Assembly (NCBI RefSeq): GCF_019649055.1 | Contig: NW_026570247.1 | Coordinates: 1-64,000 of the forward strand | DNA: 64,000 bases | DNA from: Paramacrobiotus metropolitanus | Taxonomy: Eukaryota; Tardigrada; Eutardigrada; Parachela; Macrobiotidae | Direction of reading: 5' to 3' | In this document: one piece after another, positions 34,729-46,834 of the stretch | Layout of the letters: each line of letters starts with the position of its first letter | Numbering within the stretch: position 1 is the first letter of the stretch | The notes under the pieces: generated by a model | What the model saw: only the letters and a program-made list of their open reading frames with translations | Databases searched by the model: none | What the model was told of the DNA's origin: nothing | Position numbers and translations under genes: made by a program

Positions 34729-35156
34729 TTTTCAGAAGTTGTGAAAACGTGTTATAAAAGCGTGTTATATAAAAGTCGATGTTTTAAATATAAAGTCGAT
34801 CGAAATACCTAATACAAAAGCCGGCATAAACTGCGCTGCGAGTACTTGCAAACTTTCGGAACCTTCGCGAATCTTTTGCGAGAATAAAGAAAGACGTGTG
34901 CAGAAAAACAGAATTTGACGTCCGTCAACTTGAAAAAATAGAACCAGTTCTATTTTCGAATTTTGACGGACGAAACCGGATTTTGACGTCCGTAAAGTTG
35001 ACGGAACTAATTTCCGGACACTGTCCGGTTATGTGTTTATACTTCCCAACCCAGTCACGTGCACTGTGACGGAGATGTGAAAGTGTGTATACTCGTGAAA
35101 GTTTATCAGTTCCGTGAGATGTGACGGCCTTACACCCAAGTATAAATAGGCCTTTA

Positions 35157-35527
35157 CTCTACAGTACTGTACATGTACGAGGTACATAAACAGAAAACAT
35201 CCATCACGCGGCTCAGTCTCACTGGGCGCCCGCACCGGGTGGCCGGTGTCGCCGTGCCACCGCATGTAACCGCTCGGCTCACTACACCACCAGTGAAAAC
35301 TGGGTCTGCGTCGTCTGCAGACTGCAGTGCACGTTGTTTACCAGTTTCCAGTTTTATCGACTTTTTCACTGACAGTCTCCCCGTTTTCTGACGTTTCCCA
35401 GTTCCTGATCTTTCTTACTCCTTGTTGTAAACGTTGAGGAGTGCAAGTGTTCCCAGTGCAAACGGCACGGGAATCCCGTCGGGTGATTGTTTTTACGGAG
35501 AATCCACGAACTGATCAGTACTGCAGT
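35157..35527. other. Promoter region of the CFP1-like gene
   Basis: Lies between the Harbinger right end and the ATG at 35528. Presumed promoter and 5' leader; no distinct motif recognised. The Harbinger insertion sits only about 370 bp upstream of the start codon. Confidence 0.4.
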
Positions 35528-38500
35528 ATGGCGACGGTGCTGTACTGTGTGTGCCGTAGTGCTGCGTCGGATCGCTTCATGATGTAAGTGGCCCGTCTGA
35601 GCGGGGCCCCCCTGCCCTGTTTCGCCCCTTCTCCGCGTTGACGGCGGTGTGTTGCGTGGTTGCAGACAGTGCGACAAGTGCGAGGAATGGTTCCACGGGG
35701 ATTGTGTGCGCGTCACGCAGACGGAGGGGAATCGCATCAACAACTACTTCTGCGCCACCTGCCAGGGTTCGTGCCTCAAACCTATATCTGCCATTTCACT
35801 TTCCAGTGCTTTTGATTTAGTTGGCAATTTATTTCAACAATTATTCCCGTGTAGCAGTTTGCATACGGGTCTTTGCTGTGGTATTTGACTGTGTAGTTGA
35901 TTTTCTAAGTTTTTGATTTCAGATTTAGCGTTTTTAGCAGGGTTCTTCGATTCTACGAGCTGTTGTTTATTTTTTTACTGGTTTCTAACCTGGAATGCGG
36001 CTGCTTGTTTAATTCGAATTAATTTTATTTTTAAATCGCAGGTGAGGTTTACTGGAGAGGATTTACTGTTTAAATGATTAATTTTCGAATAAATTTTTAT
36101 TTTGAAGGATTTAATTTTTTTAAAAAGCCACTGGTTTTCGGGTATTTTTATGTTAATTTTGAGAAGCCCGTTAAGGAATTTTTTCCTGCAAGTTTGGTTG
36201 AAAAATTTAAGAGCGTATCCGACTATCCGTACATGAATCGATTGAAGATGAAAAATATGCGTACTGCCGTAGCGCTGTAGCGCGCCCCTAATATTTACGT
36301 ACTGCATAGTGCATATCGATATAGCCGATAAATCCGATTGCGTGTGCATGTATAGCCGACATATCCGGTTGCGTGGGTGTTCGTTGACATCGCTGCCGCG
36401 CTTTATCCGTTGTGCACTGCACAGATAGCATCTCCATTGTTTCGCTGAAATAATTTAAATCCTCTTGTAAATTCCAAGAATACTAACGGATAACGCTGCT
36501 ATCGAAAATCACTGAATTCACTGCTTTAAATTTAGCTAGATAAATCTAGAAATTTGTGTAAAAAGGCCAAAAATACCCCATGCAAAGTTGGCGTGTGGTG
36601 AATATTTTCTTTGTAAAATTGTCGTTTTTTTATGGCAAAAATGCCTCCATTTCGGTCGTCGCGTAATAAAAGCCATATTTCACTAGAAAAAGACCCCTCC
36701 CTGAAGATCACCTACAAAGCGACGAAGAAGCGCAGCTCGGAGAAGAAACCGCGCAAATCCTCCTCCAAGAAGGAGCCCAAGCGCACGGCCGCCTCGCCCC
36801 CCGCCGACGCCGCCGCGCCGCGCCCCGCCCCCGAGGCCGGGCAGCCGGGGGCGGCGGGCGGACCGGGGAACGGGCCGGCCAGCACCTCCGTCTCCGCGTC
36901 GGACGCCGAGGACGACGGGGACTGGGAAGCGGCCGGGGCGGGGCCCCCCGCCGGCGCCCCGCGGAAGGGCCGCGCCTCCGTGGAGCACAACGGCGCCGTC
37001 GCGGTGCGCCGTCCCGCCAAGGCCCGCAGCAAGACGCCCAAGGGGAAGGGCAGTCCCGCCGGCAGTCCCGCCAAACCCGCCGGGGGGAGGAAGACGCCGG
37101 CCAAGGCGGCCGCCATCGCCCGGCAGTCCTTTGAGAATACCAAGCAGTCGCGGAATTTGGCGGTAAGTCGAATTGTAGAATTAAAACTGATTTAAATAAT
37201 AGTTTATCCGTATCGTAGAAAATTGCTGGATAAATTTGCAGTATAGATTTATAAAAGATTAGGGCATTCGGACGTGCTTGTGCAACTGAGCAGGGAAAAA
37301 ATGCAATAAACATAGCGTAGAAGTTAAAAATATAACAAAATATACGGAACAGTATAGCAGAATCGAAATATGTGTTTTAGTGCTATTTTATAGGAAGTGT
37401 AAGATTTATTTAAGTAATAACTATCAAAAAACCGAAATGAATTGAATAGGAGTTAAAAATAAATATCAGTAAAAATTTATAGAAATTAGGCAACTGGAAA
37501 ATAAATTCAGAAAATAAATTGAAACTGAAAAACAGAAATAAATAGCAATAAAATAAAAATTTTAGTTAATGATTTTGATGGTCTGAAGAAGAAAATGCGT
37601 TTTTTTGACAGTGTGTGGAAAAAAGTCAACCGTTTGTTTTTAGAACAGAACAGAAAAAATTCAAAACAAACAATTCCGATTAGAAAATAGATACTGTAAT
37701 TTAGGAAGCATAGAAATACATGGATAAATAATGTAGGAAGCATGGAAATACGTGCGTAATGCATAAATAATCCGCATGAACAATTCAGCCATCAAGAAAA
37801 TACGTGACAAAAAATAGCAAAAATAGTAGGAAAAATATCCCCGGCACCGTGAACGGCAAAAATAACAAGCGAAAACTGTGGGTGCGTGGTGGTGTGTGGG
37901 GCGGGGCCGGGCTAGACGGGTGTGAGTTGAAGCAACCAACCGTAACCTTGACTGCAGGAAGTGGAGAACGCCCTGGCGCACGGGATCCCGCCGCCGCTGC
38001 CGGTGCCGCCCGAGGTGGGCGCCATCGAGCAGGCCGCCTTCGCCGGACCGGACCACCCCAACTGCAAGGTGGGGGGCGCGCTCACGGGCACGCTGCTCGC
38101 GCTGTCTTGTCAAACTCTTATTCTCGCTCTCACTTTTCTCTCACCGCTCGCACCCCCCGTCTTGTCCTTGCACGTGACGAGTGAACTAACTGTGCATGCC
38201 TCACGCTTGTCTGGTTGTGGTTATGATGGTAATAATTGGAGTGCGGGTGTGGCGGTGTGTGTTGCAGAAGAAGGGCGCCGGGAAGAAGGCCAAGGCCCCC
38301 GTGAAGGCCGTCACGCCGCCGCAGGCCGCCGTGGTGGCGGGCGCGGCGGCGGGGGCGGGGCATGCCGAGGAGGAGGAGGGACGGGAGTTTGCCGGGTTCG
38401 ACCGGAAGAACATGAAGCAGTGTCTCGGACCCAAGTGCTGCTTTGCCGCCGCGCCCAACTCCAAGTACTGCTCCGAGGAGTGCGGACGATCGCTGGCCGC

Positions 38501-41500
38501 CAAGTAAGCTTTTCTCATTTTGCAAGTTATGTATTAAATCAATTTCGTTTGAATTAAACTGAATTTCTGTTCCATTTAAAATGATTTTCCATTAAATTTC
38601 CCGTTTTTTTTTGAATTTTATTTCTGTACTGTTTGCCGAGGAATGCCGACGATCACTGGCGGCCAAGTAAGCTTTGCGAATGTTGCAGATTATATTTTTA
38701 TTTTATTCAGTAAATTTTGATTGAATTACAACTGATTTTAAAAATTTAAACACTTTCAGTTAAGTTTCCGTTTTTTTTATTTTATTGCTTTACTGTTTGC
38801 CGAAGAGTGCGGACGATCCCTGGCGGCCAAGTAGGCGTTACGTCGTTTTTTTTTAAAAATCGGCTAAATTAATTTTTTAATTCAGCTTGAATTTTATTCG
38901 CTTTAAATTGTGAGTCAATTAAATTTTCATTAAATTTCCCATTATTCCATTTCAGCGCTTACTGTATATTTCTAATGGCTTCGTAATTTCTTGATTTGGT
39001 TTGATTTGAAAGTTTTCAATTTGACTAACCGCAGAAAAATTCTGATTTGATTAGATTAAAATAAATTTGCTCTAATTGAACTCTGATGAAATTTGAATGA
39101 AATTAAATCCATGTAATTTCATTAAATTTGAATAAATTAAACTTCAAGTTAAAAAATAAACCAGTAAATTAACCAGTTAATTTTGACTTCATTTATTGTT
39201 TATTTGCACGGTGCAGTCTTTAATCGAAATTAATTGAAAAATAAATTTCAACATGGCGTTTAATTCTGGTTTTCTTTTGTAAATTTTCTTTGCTGTTTGT
39301 TTCTTCCGTGCAGCACAATGTGATGGGAAATTATTAATTAATTATTTCCCACAATGTGATGGGAAAATAGCGATTAAATGATGGGAAATAATTACTGGGA
39401 TAATTATGTGGTTCATTGGCAGGCGTCTGATGACGATCATGCCGCAGCGTCTGGAGCAGTTCGGTCAGCACACGTACGCAGCCACCCTGCTGAACCAGAA
39501 GGACATGGACGGGATCCGCAAGAAGCTGGCCGACTGCAAGGTGATGCTGGAGAAGCTGCAGGCGCGCAAGGCCCACCTGGAGGCTGACATGCGATTAGGG
39601 AAGCGCACCCCGCCCGCCGCCGACCAGGAGGCCGAGGAGGACGCCGTCAAGGACACGCAGGACACCTCCCTCATCTGCATCACCTGCGGCCGTCTCGTCT
39701 CCATCCGCACCGCCCTCAAGCACTTTGAGGGCTGCTCCAACAAGGTAACCTGTACTTTGGAATATCCTCGTATTTATTGCCATTGATTTTAGCGTTAATG
39801 TCGTAGTGTAGTGGCTAAACGTATATTTTGTCTGATTATTCTTATCTCTGGTGAGGCTAATCTTTGGAATATTTTCGTGTTTATTACTGTTGATTTTAGT
39901 GTTAATTTCGTAGTGTAGTGGCTAAACGTATATTTTGTCTGATTTTTTCTTGTCTATGGTGAGGCTAATAATTAGTCAGTAATTCTTTATGGTGCAGGAG
40001 CGCTGCCGGTCCCAAGAATATTTTATCGGAATTGTAATTTTTAATGCTGAATTTACGTAGTAGCATCTATTTCAGAGTTGACTAGTTATTATTCTGTTTT
40101 TTTTTTCGCGGTTCATCATGTAATAATTGTGGATTTATTATTGCGCAATCGTAGCGTTGGTTGAATTTGTAACCGTATGCGCTGCAATAATTAATATTAT
40201 TTTTTGGGGTAATTTGAAGCGGTTTATCGGTTGCTGGTTTCTTGTTACGGAGCCAATAATTGTGAAAGAAAATCAAAATAATAAAAAATTCAGTGAAAAT
40301 AATGAAATAAAAATAAAATCAATAAGTGTGAAAAATTTAATAAAATCAATAATTGCGAAATAAAATCAAAATAATAAAAAAAATCAGTCAGAATGCTAAA
40401 AGAAAACTAAAATCAAAAAGTGCGAAATAAATTCCGAATAAGAAAAAATCCAATAAAATACTGGAATAAAAATGTAATAAAATGCGTAATAATTAAAATC
40501 CGCGTGTGTAAGAGAATGTGTAATAAAATGTGATTGATTGGCGTGAACAGTTGGAGAACCAGACGTCGTACGGGTCGGCCTTCATCACGGCCACCTCGTC
40601 CAACATCTTCTGCGACACCCTGAACCCCAAGACGATGACGTACTGCAAACGGCTGAAGGTCATCTGTCCGGAGCACTACAAGGAGGCCGTGGACGAGCAC
40701 GAGGTGTGCGGCTTCCCGCTGACCGCCGGCGACGAGGAGGCCGGCGGGGAGCGCCGTTTCTGCTCGCTCTTCAAGAAGAACTGCCCCAAGCATCCCTCCT
40801 GGGAGCGCATCAAGCAGGCCGAGATCGATCTGGAGACGCTGCGCACGGTAGGCAACGGGATAGGGCGGCTGCACTGGCGACACTACTTGTTGTTATTTAT
40901 TATCCTGTAAAAACTAGAAAATATTAGTGAAAAATGGGAATTAATGAGCAGGCGTCAGTGAAGAAATTTCCAGGTTAACAGATTTTAAATGTTCATAATT
41001 GGAAAATGTCGGTAAAAAATAGGAAAATGTGGAGAAAGACAAAGTTATAAACAAAAACACAGGTAACAGTAAATAAAAAAGGTGTACTGTAAATTGGTAA
41101 AAAATGAACAAATGTAAATGTGGGTAAATAGAAAGGTCATTTTAAAATTTAAAAGTGTTAAATGAAGCAATAAGTAAATGGGGAAAATTCAGTAAAAGAG
41201 TGCATTAATAAATGAAAAATGCAAAAACAGTAAAAATCAAAATAAATTAGAAATCAAAATAAAAATCAAAATAAATTAAAAATCAAAATAAAATAAAAAT
41301 CAAAATAAATTAACAGTACTGGTAAATAAGAAAAAATTAAGAAAGAAGTAAGTTATTAATTGGTGGATTTTGTTGTGTGTAGTGGATAAAAATGGACGAG
41401 CTGGTGGAGCAGGAGCGCATGATCATGGTGGCCATTCAGTCGCGCGGCGGCATCTTCCACTGCATGAGCAACTACACCCTGCCCGTCCGCCCGCCGCACC

Positions 41501-41610
41501 CCGCCCCCGCCGCCGCCCCCCTGCCCCTGGAGCGGGGGGAGGGGCCGCGCGAGCGCAAGGCCTCCCGGGGCCACAAGAGTCCCGCCAAGGCCCTCAAGGC
41601 CGCCCCCTGA
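35528..41610 (+). CDS. CXXC1: CFP1/CXXC1-like PHD protein lacking the CXXC domain
   Basis: Eight exons (35528-35583, 35666-35766, 36687-37162, 37958-38068, 38268-38503, 39423-39744, 40551-40847, 41383-41610) close in frame to 608 residues. A PHD finger comes first (YCVCRS, QCDKCEEWFHGDCV, NNYFCATCQ). Then DPSLKITYKATKKR, equivalent to the post-PHD region of CXXC1, and a 150-residue Lys/Ala/Pro linker with no Cys at all. The C-terminal half is the zf-CpG_bind_C region: KQCLGPKCCFAAAPNSKYCS, a coiled coil, a Cys/His patch (LICITCGRLVS) and TYCKRLKVICPEH. CFP1 is the Set1/COMPASS subunit that reads H3K4me3 and, in vertebrates, unmethylated CpG through CXXC. That zinc finger is missing here, as in yeast Spp1, so recruitment should rest on the PHD finger. 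AATAAA near 41875. Confidence 0.93.
38466..38838 (+). repeat. Three tandem copies of an exon end with its splice donor
   Basis: The last about 40 bp of CFP1 exon 5 with its donor (ends ...GCCAA|gtaagc at 38503) recur in the intron, ending at 38666 (gtaagc) and 38830 (gtaggc), period 163-164 bp with intervening intron sequence also similar. All copies still encode R-S-L-A-A-K in the same phase. Confidence 0.85.
39753..39972. repeat. Tandem duplication in CFP1 intron 6
   Basis: Two copies of about 115 bp, each containing GTAGTGTAGTGGCTAAACG and TCTGGTGAGGCTAAT or a close variant. Confidence 0.75.
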
Positions 41611-43284
41611 AGGCGGGCGACGGGCAGCGACAGTATTGGGCCGTTTCCTCGTTCGTGTGGTGCTAAGCGGGTGTATAAGTGTGTACCGTTTCATCTTCGC
41701 TTTATTTACTCGGGTTTGCTTGCTGTGCAAGTGATGGTTGAGTTCTTTTTTATTTCTGTGCCACCCACTGGCTAAACATTTTGCTGCGGTGTATGGGGGT
41801 ATTTTTTGACATGAACTTTTTATCTTCTCTTATCGCTGTATTACTGTACTGTATCTGACCATAAACGGGAAAAAAATAAACGGGTATCAACAAAACTGAA
41901 AACGATGAGACACGGATTTGTGATTTTGCAGTGAAATCCTATTATTTACTAGGCGTATGGCACAGAAAAATTAAAATGACAGTACACTGACACAATGAGA
42001 TCAATATCTTATAAATTTTACATCAATTAATTTGCGGTTCACAACTTCACATCGATGTTATTTTGCCAATAATAATTTTTGATTATATTTTTACTGTTAT
42101 TCGGCAATAGCCACTTCATAGAATAAAAAGCCAGCGCTGGTACTTACATACTAAATAAAACGATAGAAATTTAACCGTTAAAAAAACACCATGATCATTG
42201 TTGTTGTTGATTATACTTAATATTACATAAATAATCACTTCCAGATCGTACCGTATCGCGAGGTGAATGACCAGCCATTTAACATGCAAGTAAGCAATTC
42301 CGCAGATTGCCCAGGGCTTTTGATTTCGTTTGCCTGCCCAGGGTAGCTGGGCTGCTGAATTGTGCAATGCCGCACGTGGCAGAGCAATGGCCGCATTCCA
42401 ACATATGCGAGTCGGATTTTTCTGAGAACAGCTGATCAAAATTCATAAGGGGTAAGTACTGTACTCAGTGTACTGTTTTTACCAGCCTTGTGATTGGTCG
42501 CGACTGTTCAATTCCTGTGCCGCTGTGCTTGTACGTACAAGCAAAGTCGCGTACAGCGCGGCTGCGGCGCGCTGTACGCGTGCGCATACGCTCGTACAGC
42601 GACTTCCGTGCGGATATGCGCAGCGGCGACCGTGCAGCGTGTACACATCGCTGCGTACACTATCGCGCAACACCCGGGGCAATTTATCCGCCCGCGTGCA
42701 GCCGACCGAGTTGCCTCGTTGCGGCTGCGAGACGCCAATCATCAGCACACCGCATTTCATTTTCATCCAAGCAACTGAACCGAAAATCTTTGGGCTGTCT
42801 GAGCCTGTCTCATCGGGAGAAGCCAGTTCGTCGTGTTTCGTGCGGGTTTTTGGGGTTTTGGCAGCGTCCATCGGGCTGCTTCGTGGTTTTCCGTGATTCT
42901 TGTGTGTGTAAAGTTTCGGTTTTCTTCCTAGTCCATCTCAGGTACGTGGATTTGAAGTTTGTAGAATTATTTTGTGGTAGATTGCTGCGTAGAGAGCCGC
43001 GGTGATCCGTCTGGGTCCTCCGCGGAAAACCGGTTTCCTCGCTGCTGTTTCGACTTTTTCCCGTTGATTTTGTAATAGAAAATTCACAGACTGTTTATAG
43101 GTAATTAATCAGCAAAATTTTTCCGTGTAACTGCTAGTGATTTTGCGAAAATTCAATTTGAAATGAATAGGAAGATTACGGCTTGGGTCGCCGCCGTATA
43201 ATGGGATTTCCCCAATGTTTTTTCTTTTCCCTGTTCTTTTTTCAATTTAACTGCGATGTGATCAGCATGTTGATAGTGTGGAAC
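41611..43284. other. Intergenic region with GC-rich, CpG-rich island
   Basis: AT-rich to about 42460, then a GC- and CpG-rich block (about 42480-42900, with GCGCGGCTGCGGCGCGCTGT) in which frames are open on both strands. This is most likely the promoter and 5' leader of the RRM gene that follows. No protein signature found in any of the frames. Confidence 0.45.
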
Positions 43285-45273
43285 ATGGACAAGAGCGACA
43301 GCAGCGGCAGTTCCGATGGCGAAGTAGTCCATGTCGGCGGCGTCATCCAGGTGCCACCAAAGTGGAACGGTGTGGGCTTCCGTGTGTTAGTCCGCGGTAT
43401 CCCGGTCGGGGTCAGTGACCACCAGGTCACCCAGGCCTTGAATACCTTCCCGAAGGTGGGCAACGTCAAGGAACTGTGGATGTCGACCAACAGCGACTCG
43501 CCGCGCTTCGGCTTTGTGGTCTTCGAGGTTAAACGGGATGCGGAGAAAGCCGTCGACGAAGGGCTGGCTGTGGGCGGCACACCGCTGGATGTTTCATGGT
43601 CCACAGTTCGGATTATAATCGGAATTGGTAAGTAAATGTTTATTACCATAAATCACACGATTTTTCTTTAATAAATAATAAATCGCAGATTTTCTGGTTT
43701 TTAATAATTTTTTTTTCTTCGAATGTTTCTGGTAATTTAATTCTTTGACTTTTTATTATTTTATAATTTGTGTTTAGCTTTTATTACGCCGCTTATTTTC
43801 ATGTCGGTTTCTCTTTTTATTGGTGTGGTTCGAAAGTGTAAATGGTAGGCTATTTTTTTGCCGCTTAACTTCCGTTAATTTTTGAATAATAATGTCCGTT
43901 TTGCGCTTTATTTTCGAGCTGAAGAATTCCTCTCCGTAGTAGCGTAGCATGGCATGTTTTTTTGTTACGTAATTTCGTAATTTTCCGGCCTTGACTAAAA
44001 AAGAGAAATATTCTTCTCTCTGCGGTGGGTGGGAACGTGTTTCTCACACAAATAATTTTTAGTAATATTATTTGGGCAACCTTTTTTTTGCAGCTGCGGA
44101 CAACTTCGATAAGTTCAAGGGTCTGGCTGAGTTCTTGAGACGAAATCCGGCACCACTGGCCAAGAAGCTCCTACAGCAGCTCGCCGCGTGGGAGTATTAC
44201 AAGAAGTACATCAATAAGTATGTACGACCCGATGTGGACCACGTAGGAGGAGAGTTCGTTTTTTACGGCACGCGGGCACGTCGAAGCCTGCCGCGAAGGC
44301 TGAATCGTAAGTACTTGACTTTCCACATCATTCCCATCTTCAGCCCTGATTTGTACCACTTTGTTTTCAACTGCAGTTAGGACGTACGTGCAGGCTAACA
44401 TTTTAGTGTTTCATTTGTCTTTGGTTTCGTTTGGTAAATAAAAGTGATTTTCAACGTCGGTTTTGCGAGTACCAGGCCATCTCCAACCAGCTTAGTACAA
44501 CATTAGTGCTCTAAGCCATTTTCCCATTCATCGCACTTTGTGTATGGCAAATTAAAATTTCTAATATTTTTAGGGATTACATGAAATCACTGGGAGACCT
44601 GGAGAAGTTCGTTCGTGTGAAGGTTCCAGCCGTGTGTGACAGCCCGCAGAAGCGCGGTAGTGGCAGCCCGCAGAAGCGCGGTAAGTCGCTGAATTTTTTT
44701 ATTAGTGTCTATCACCGTTGGCGTGAAATGTTAATTGGTTATTGTCCGAATAAAATATAATTCTTATTTTATTTATTTTGATGCATTCAGTTAATTCAGT
44801 TTTTTAATTCTGTAATTTTCGTAGAATTTTATCGATAGGCAGTACCTTTACGGTAGGAATAACTGATTTCTAATTTATCCTAATGAAAAGCCGGTGTTTT
44901 ACTGAATTTTTTCTCGTTTTTTTGTATTTTTAAATTTTGTAATTTTGTCCCTCAAATTTTTTAAAATCGATTTTAATAAGTAGTTTAATTGATGATTTTC
45001 TTCGGTAGAAATATTTTTTTTGAATTTACTGAAAATAAATCCAGGATTTTCGTTTTTTTATTAGTGTAATTGAGAGTGCTTTTTCGGTGGGAAATATTTA
45101 TAATCTTGAATAATGTTTTTAATATTTTCGTTACATCGACGAAAAATTGACTGCTAAATAATGTCAGGCATAAGCGGAAAATTCAGCCACAATCGTTAAC
45201 CTGCCGTTTTCATGAATGTGTGTGTGTATCTTGTGCAGGCGGCGTAGGAGGAAGCGGCGGCGACCGCGCGTGA
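43285..45273 (+). CDS. Small RRM-containing protein
   Basis: Four exons (43285-43627, 44094-44217, 44574-44680, 45239-45273) close in frame to 202 residues when started at MDKSDSSG; an in-frame ATG at 43267 is an alternative. One RNA-recognition motif at about residues 28-105: RNP2-like RVLVRGIPV and RNP1-like PRFGFVVFEV, the latter close to the G3BP-type RNP1. Then a helical region (FLRRNPAPLAKKLLQQLAAWEYYKKY) and a short tail with a duplicated SPQKRG unit and Gly-rich end. Likely RNA-binding; target unknown. The last exon in another frame would give an Arg-rich tail, so the 3' splice choice is uncertain. Confidence 0.75.
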
Positions 45274-45600
45274 GGCCACTCCCCGCAACTGTCCGGAGAA
45301 CGACGGCGGCGGCCGTGGCGGTTATTAGGAGGCCCTCCCCCCTTCATCCAGGCATCCTCCCCCATCGTATCATCCGTGTTTAAGCTCGTGGGTCGTTTTT
45401 TAACTTCCATTATATTTTTTTGATAATAATGTCCGTTTAGCGCTTTATTTTCGAGCTGAAGAATTCCTCTCGTAGTACGTGTGCGTGTTTGTACGAAGCC
45501 GCACCGGTTGTTTGTTACGTATAGAATGTCGTTTTCCCGGCCTTGACCAAAAAAGAGAAATCTCCTCTCTTCGCGGTGGGTGAGAGACGGGTTTCCGATG
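43867..45600. repeat. Direct repeat pair inside and after the RRM gene
   Basis: About 180 bp at 43867-44047 (intron 1) recurs at about 45400-45600 (3' flank). Shared stretches include ATAATGTCCGTTT, CGCTTTATTTTCGAGCTGAA and CGGCCTTGAC. A mini stem around AGAGAAAT...CTTCTCT is kept in both. The sequence between the two copies is the rest of the gene and is not repeated. Confidence 0.7.
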
Positions 45601-46834
45601 CTTATCTTTCTGATCTTGAACTTGATGTTACTAGTTTTTTTGTGATAATTTTATGATGAAATCGTTGGTGATGGATTTATTTTCTGCAGTTAGATCTCAC
45701 AGATAAAAAAAATCTCCAAAGTTACCCGATATTAAGGACACTCGTAGGGAATTTCTGTATTTTTCGGGATGCATTTGCAAAATAAAGCAATAAAAGCGTA
45801 GGAATTTAATGGCCGAAAAATTGCAATTTCTGTATTTTTCGGGATGCATTTGTAAAATAAGGCAAAAAAAGCGTAGGAATTTGATTGCCGAAAAATTTGT
45901 AAATAATTTATTTTAAATTGGGGGAAGTTGGAATTTGCTGATCTGCAATTAATCAATTGGAACTACTTGTGCTTTAAGAAATTAAAAACTGAATTTGCCG
46001 TTTTTTTGCGGATAATTGCAGTACTGTACATGATTTCAGATAAATAATGGTAAAAATAAGCAACAACGAAACCCGAAAATAAACAATTTATTTGTGATGA
46101 AAAAATTAAAAGTGCGGCATTTTAGCGCATCATTCGGGATTGAATTTTATGCACAACGCACATTTGAAAAGTAGTACCTCACGAAAAATGATTGAAAAAT
46201 TATTTACTGCATATTTTTTGCGCTTCATTGTTTATTTTATCAGCAATTCTCATTTTTCAGATTTTTCTGCTTTCGCGAGCAAATAAAATCGGTAAATACA
46301 GGTAAAATTAAAGCGGCGCATACAATGAATGTCCAGTACGTAACACTGCAAACCGAAGGCTGGCAACAGAGAACAGCGTGGGAAGAGTCCCATTAAAGCC
46401 CCTTGACAGCGCTGAAATCAGTTCAGAAATTATGTTTTGGTTTTAACATTTTATTCCGATTTAATTTAAAATTAAAATCGTGGATTGTAGCCCAAAATAA
46501 TTATTATCACTAAATCGAGAATGAATTTCCATTTTTTATTCCTGCGCATCAAAAAAGTAAGGGGCAAACAAAAGCAGCGCATGTAGCGAATTCACCGTAC
46601 ACAACTTCCGGCTGCCATCGTCAGTGTGAAGGTGCACAACGGAGACAGCACGGCCCGCGCAGCGTTTACCCCACTTGTGCACTGGCCGAACGCAAACACG
46701 TTCGCCGTTCTGCCAGTCTTTGTTGTTGTCCGACGCGGTTGGCTCGTTTCCAGTTTGTCTCCGTAGATTCCGCCGTATATTCCCGTTTAAAATCTCTATC
46801 TTTTAGTTTTAAGTTTTTATTCCGGATTGCCCCG
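45274..46834. other. Intergenic between RRM and TUT1-like genes
   Basis: Holds the second copy of the direct repeat above and a clear tandem duplication of about 77 bp at 45750-45900 (both copies with TTTCTGTATTTTTCGGGATG). No gene seen. Confidence 0.55.

Larger units (their letters stand above)
31497..35153. mobile_element. PIF/Harbinger DNA transposon, full length
   Basis: A 3,657-bp element. The terminal inverted repeat AGGCCTATTTATACTT is perfect over 16 bp (31497-31512 and 35138-35153). The element is flanked by TTA at 31494-31496 and 35154-35156, the 3-bp TWA target duplication typical of PIF/Harbinger. It holds the two expected genes on opposite strands: a DDE transposase (+) and a MADF-BESS DNA-binding protein (-). 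Subterminal ACGTCCGTCA/TGACGGAC motifs occur near both ends (about 31535 and 34919-35000) and may be protein binding sites. Both genes carry single-base frameshifts, mostly in short homopolymers; the ends are perfect. Confidence 0.92.

Noticed and set aside
36632..36686. ATG at 36632 as start of a separate gene
   Set aside because: The CFP1 reading frame joins PHD exon 2 to the acceptor at 36687 exactly, giving the known post-PHD motif, so the upstream ATG is intronic.
42468..42896. 142-codon plus-strand and 130-codon minus-strand frames
   Set aside because: Open because the segment is GC-rich; no protein signature in any frame, so treated as promoter sequence.
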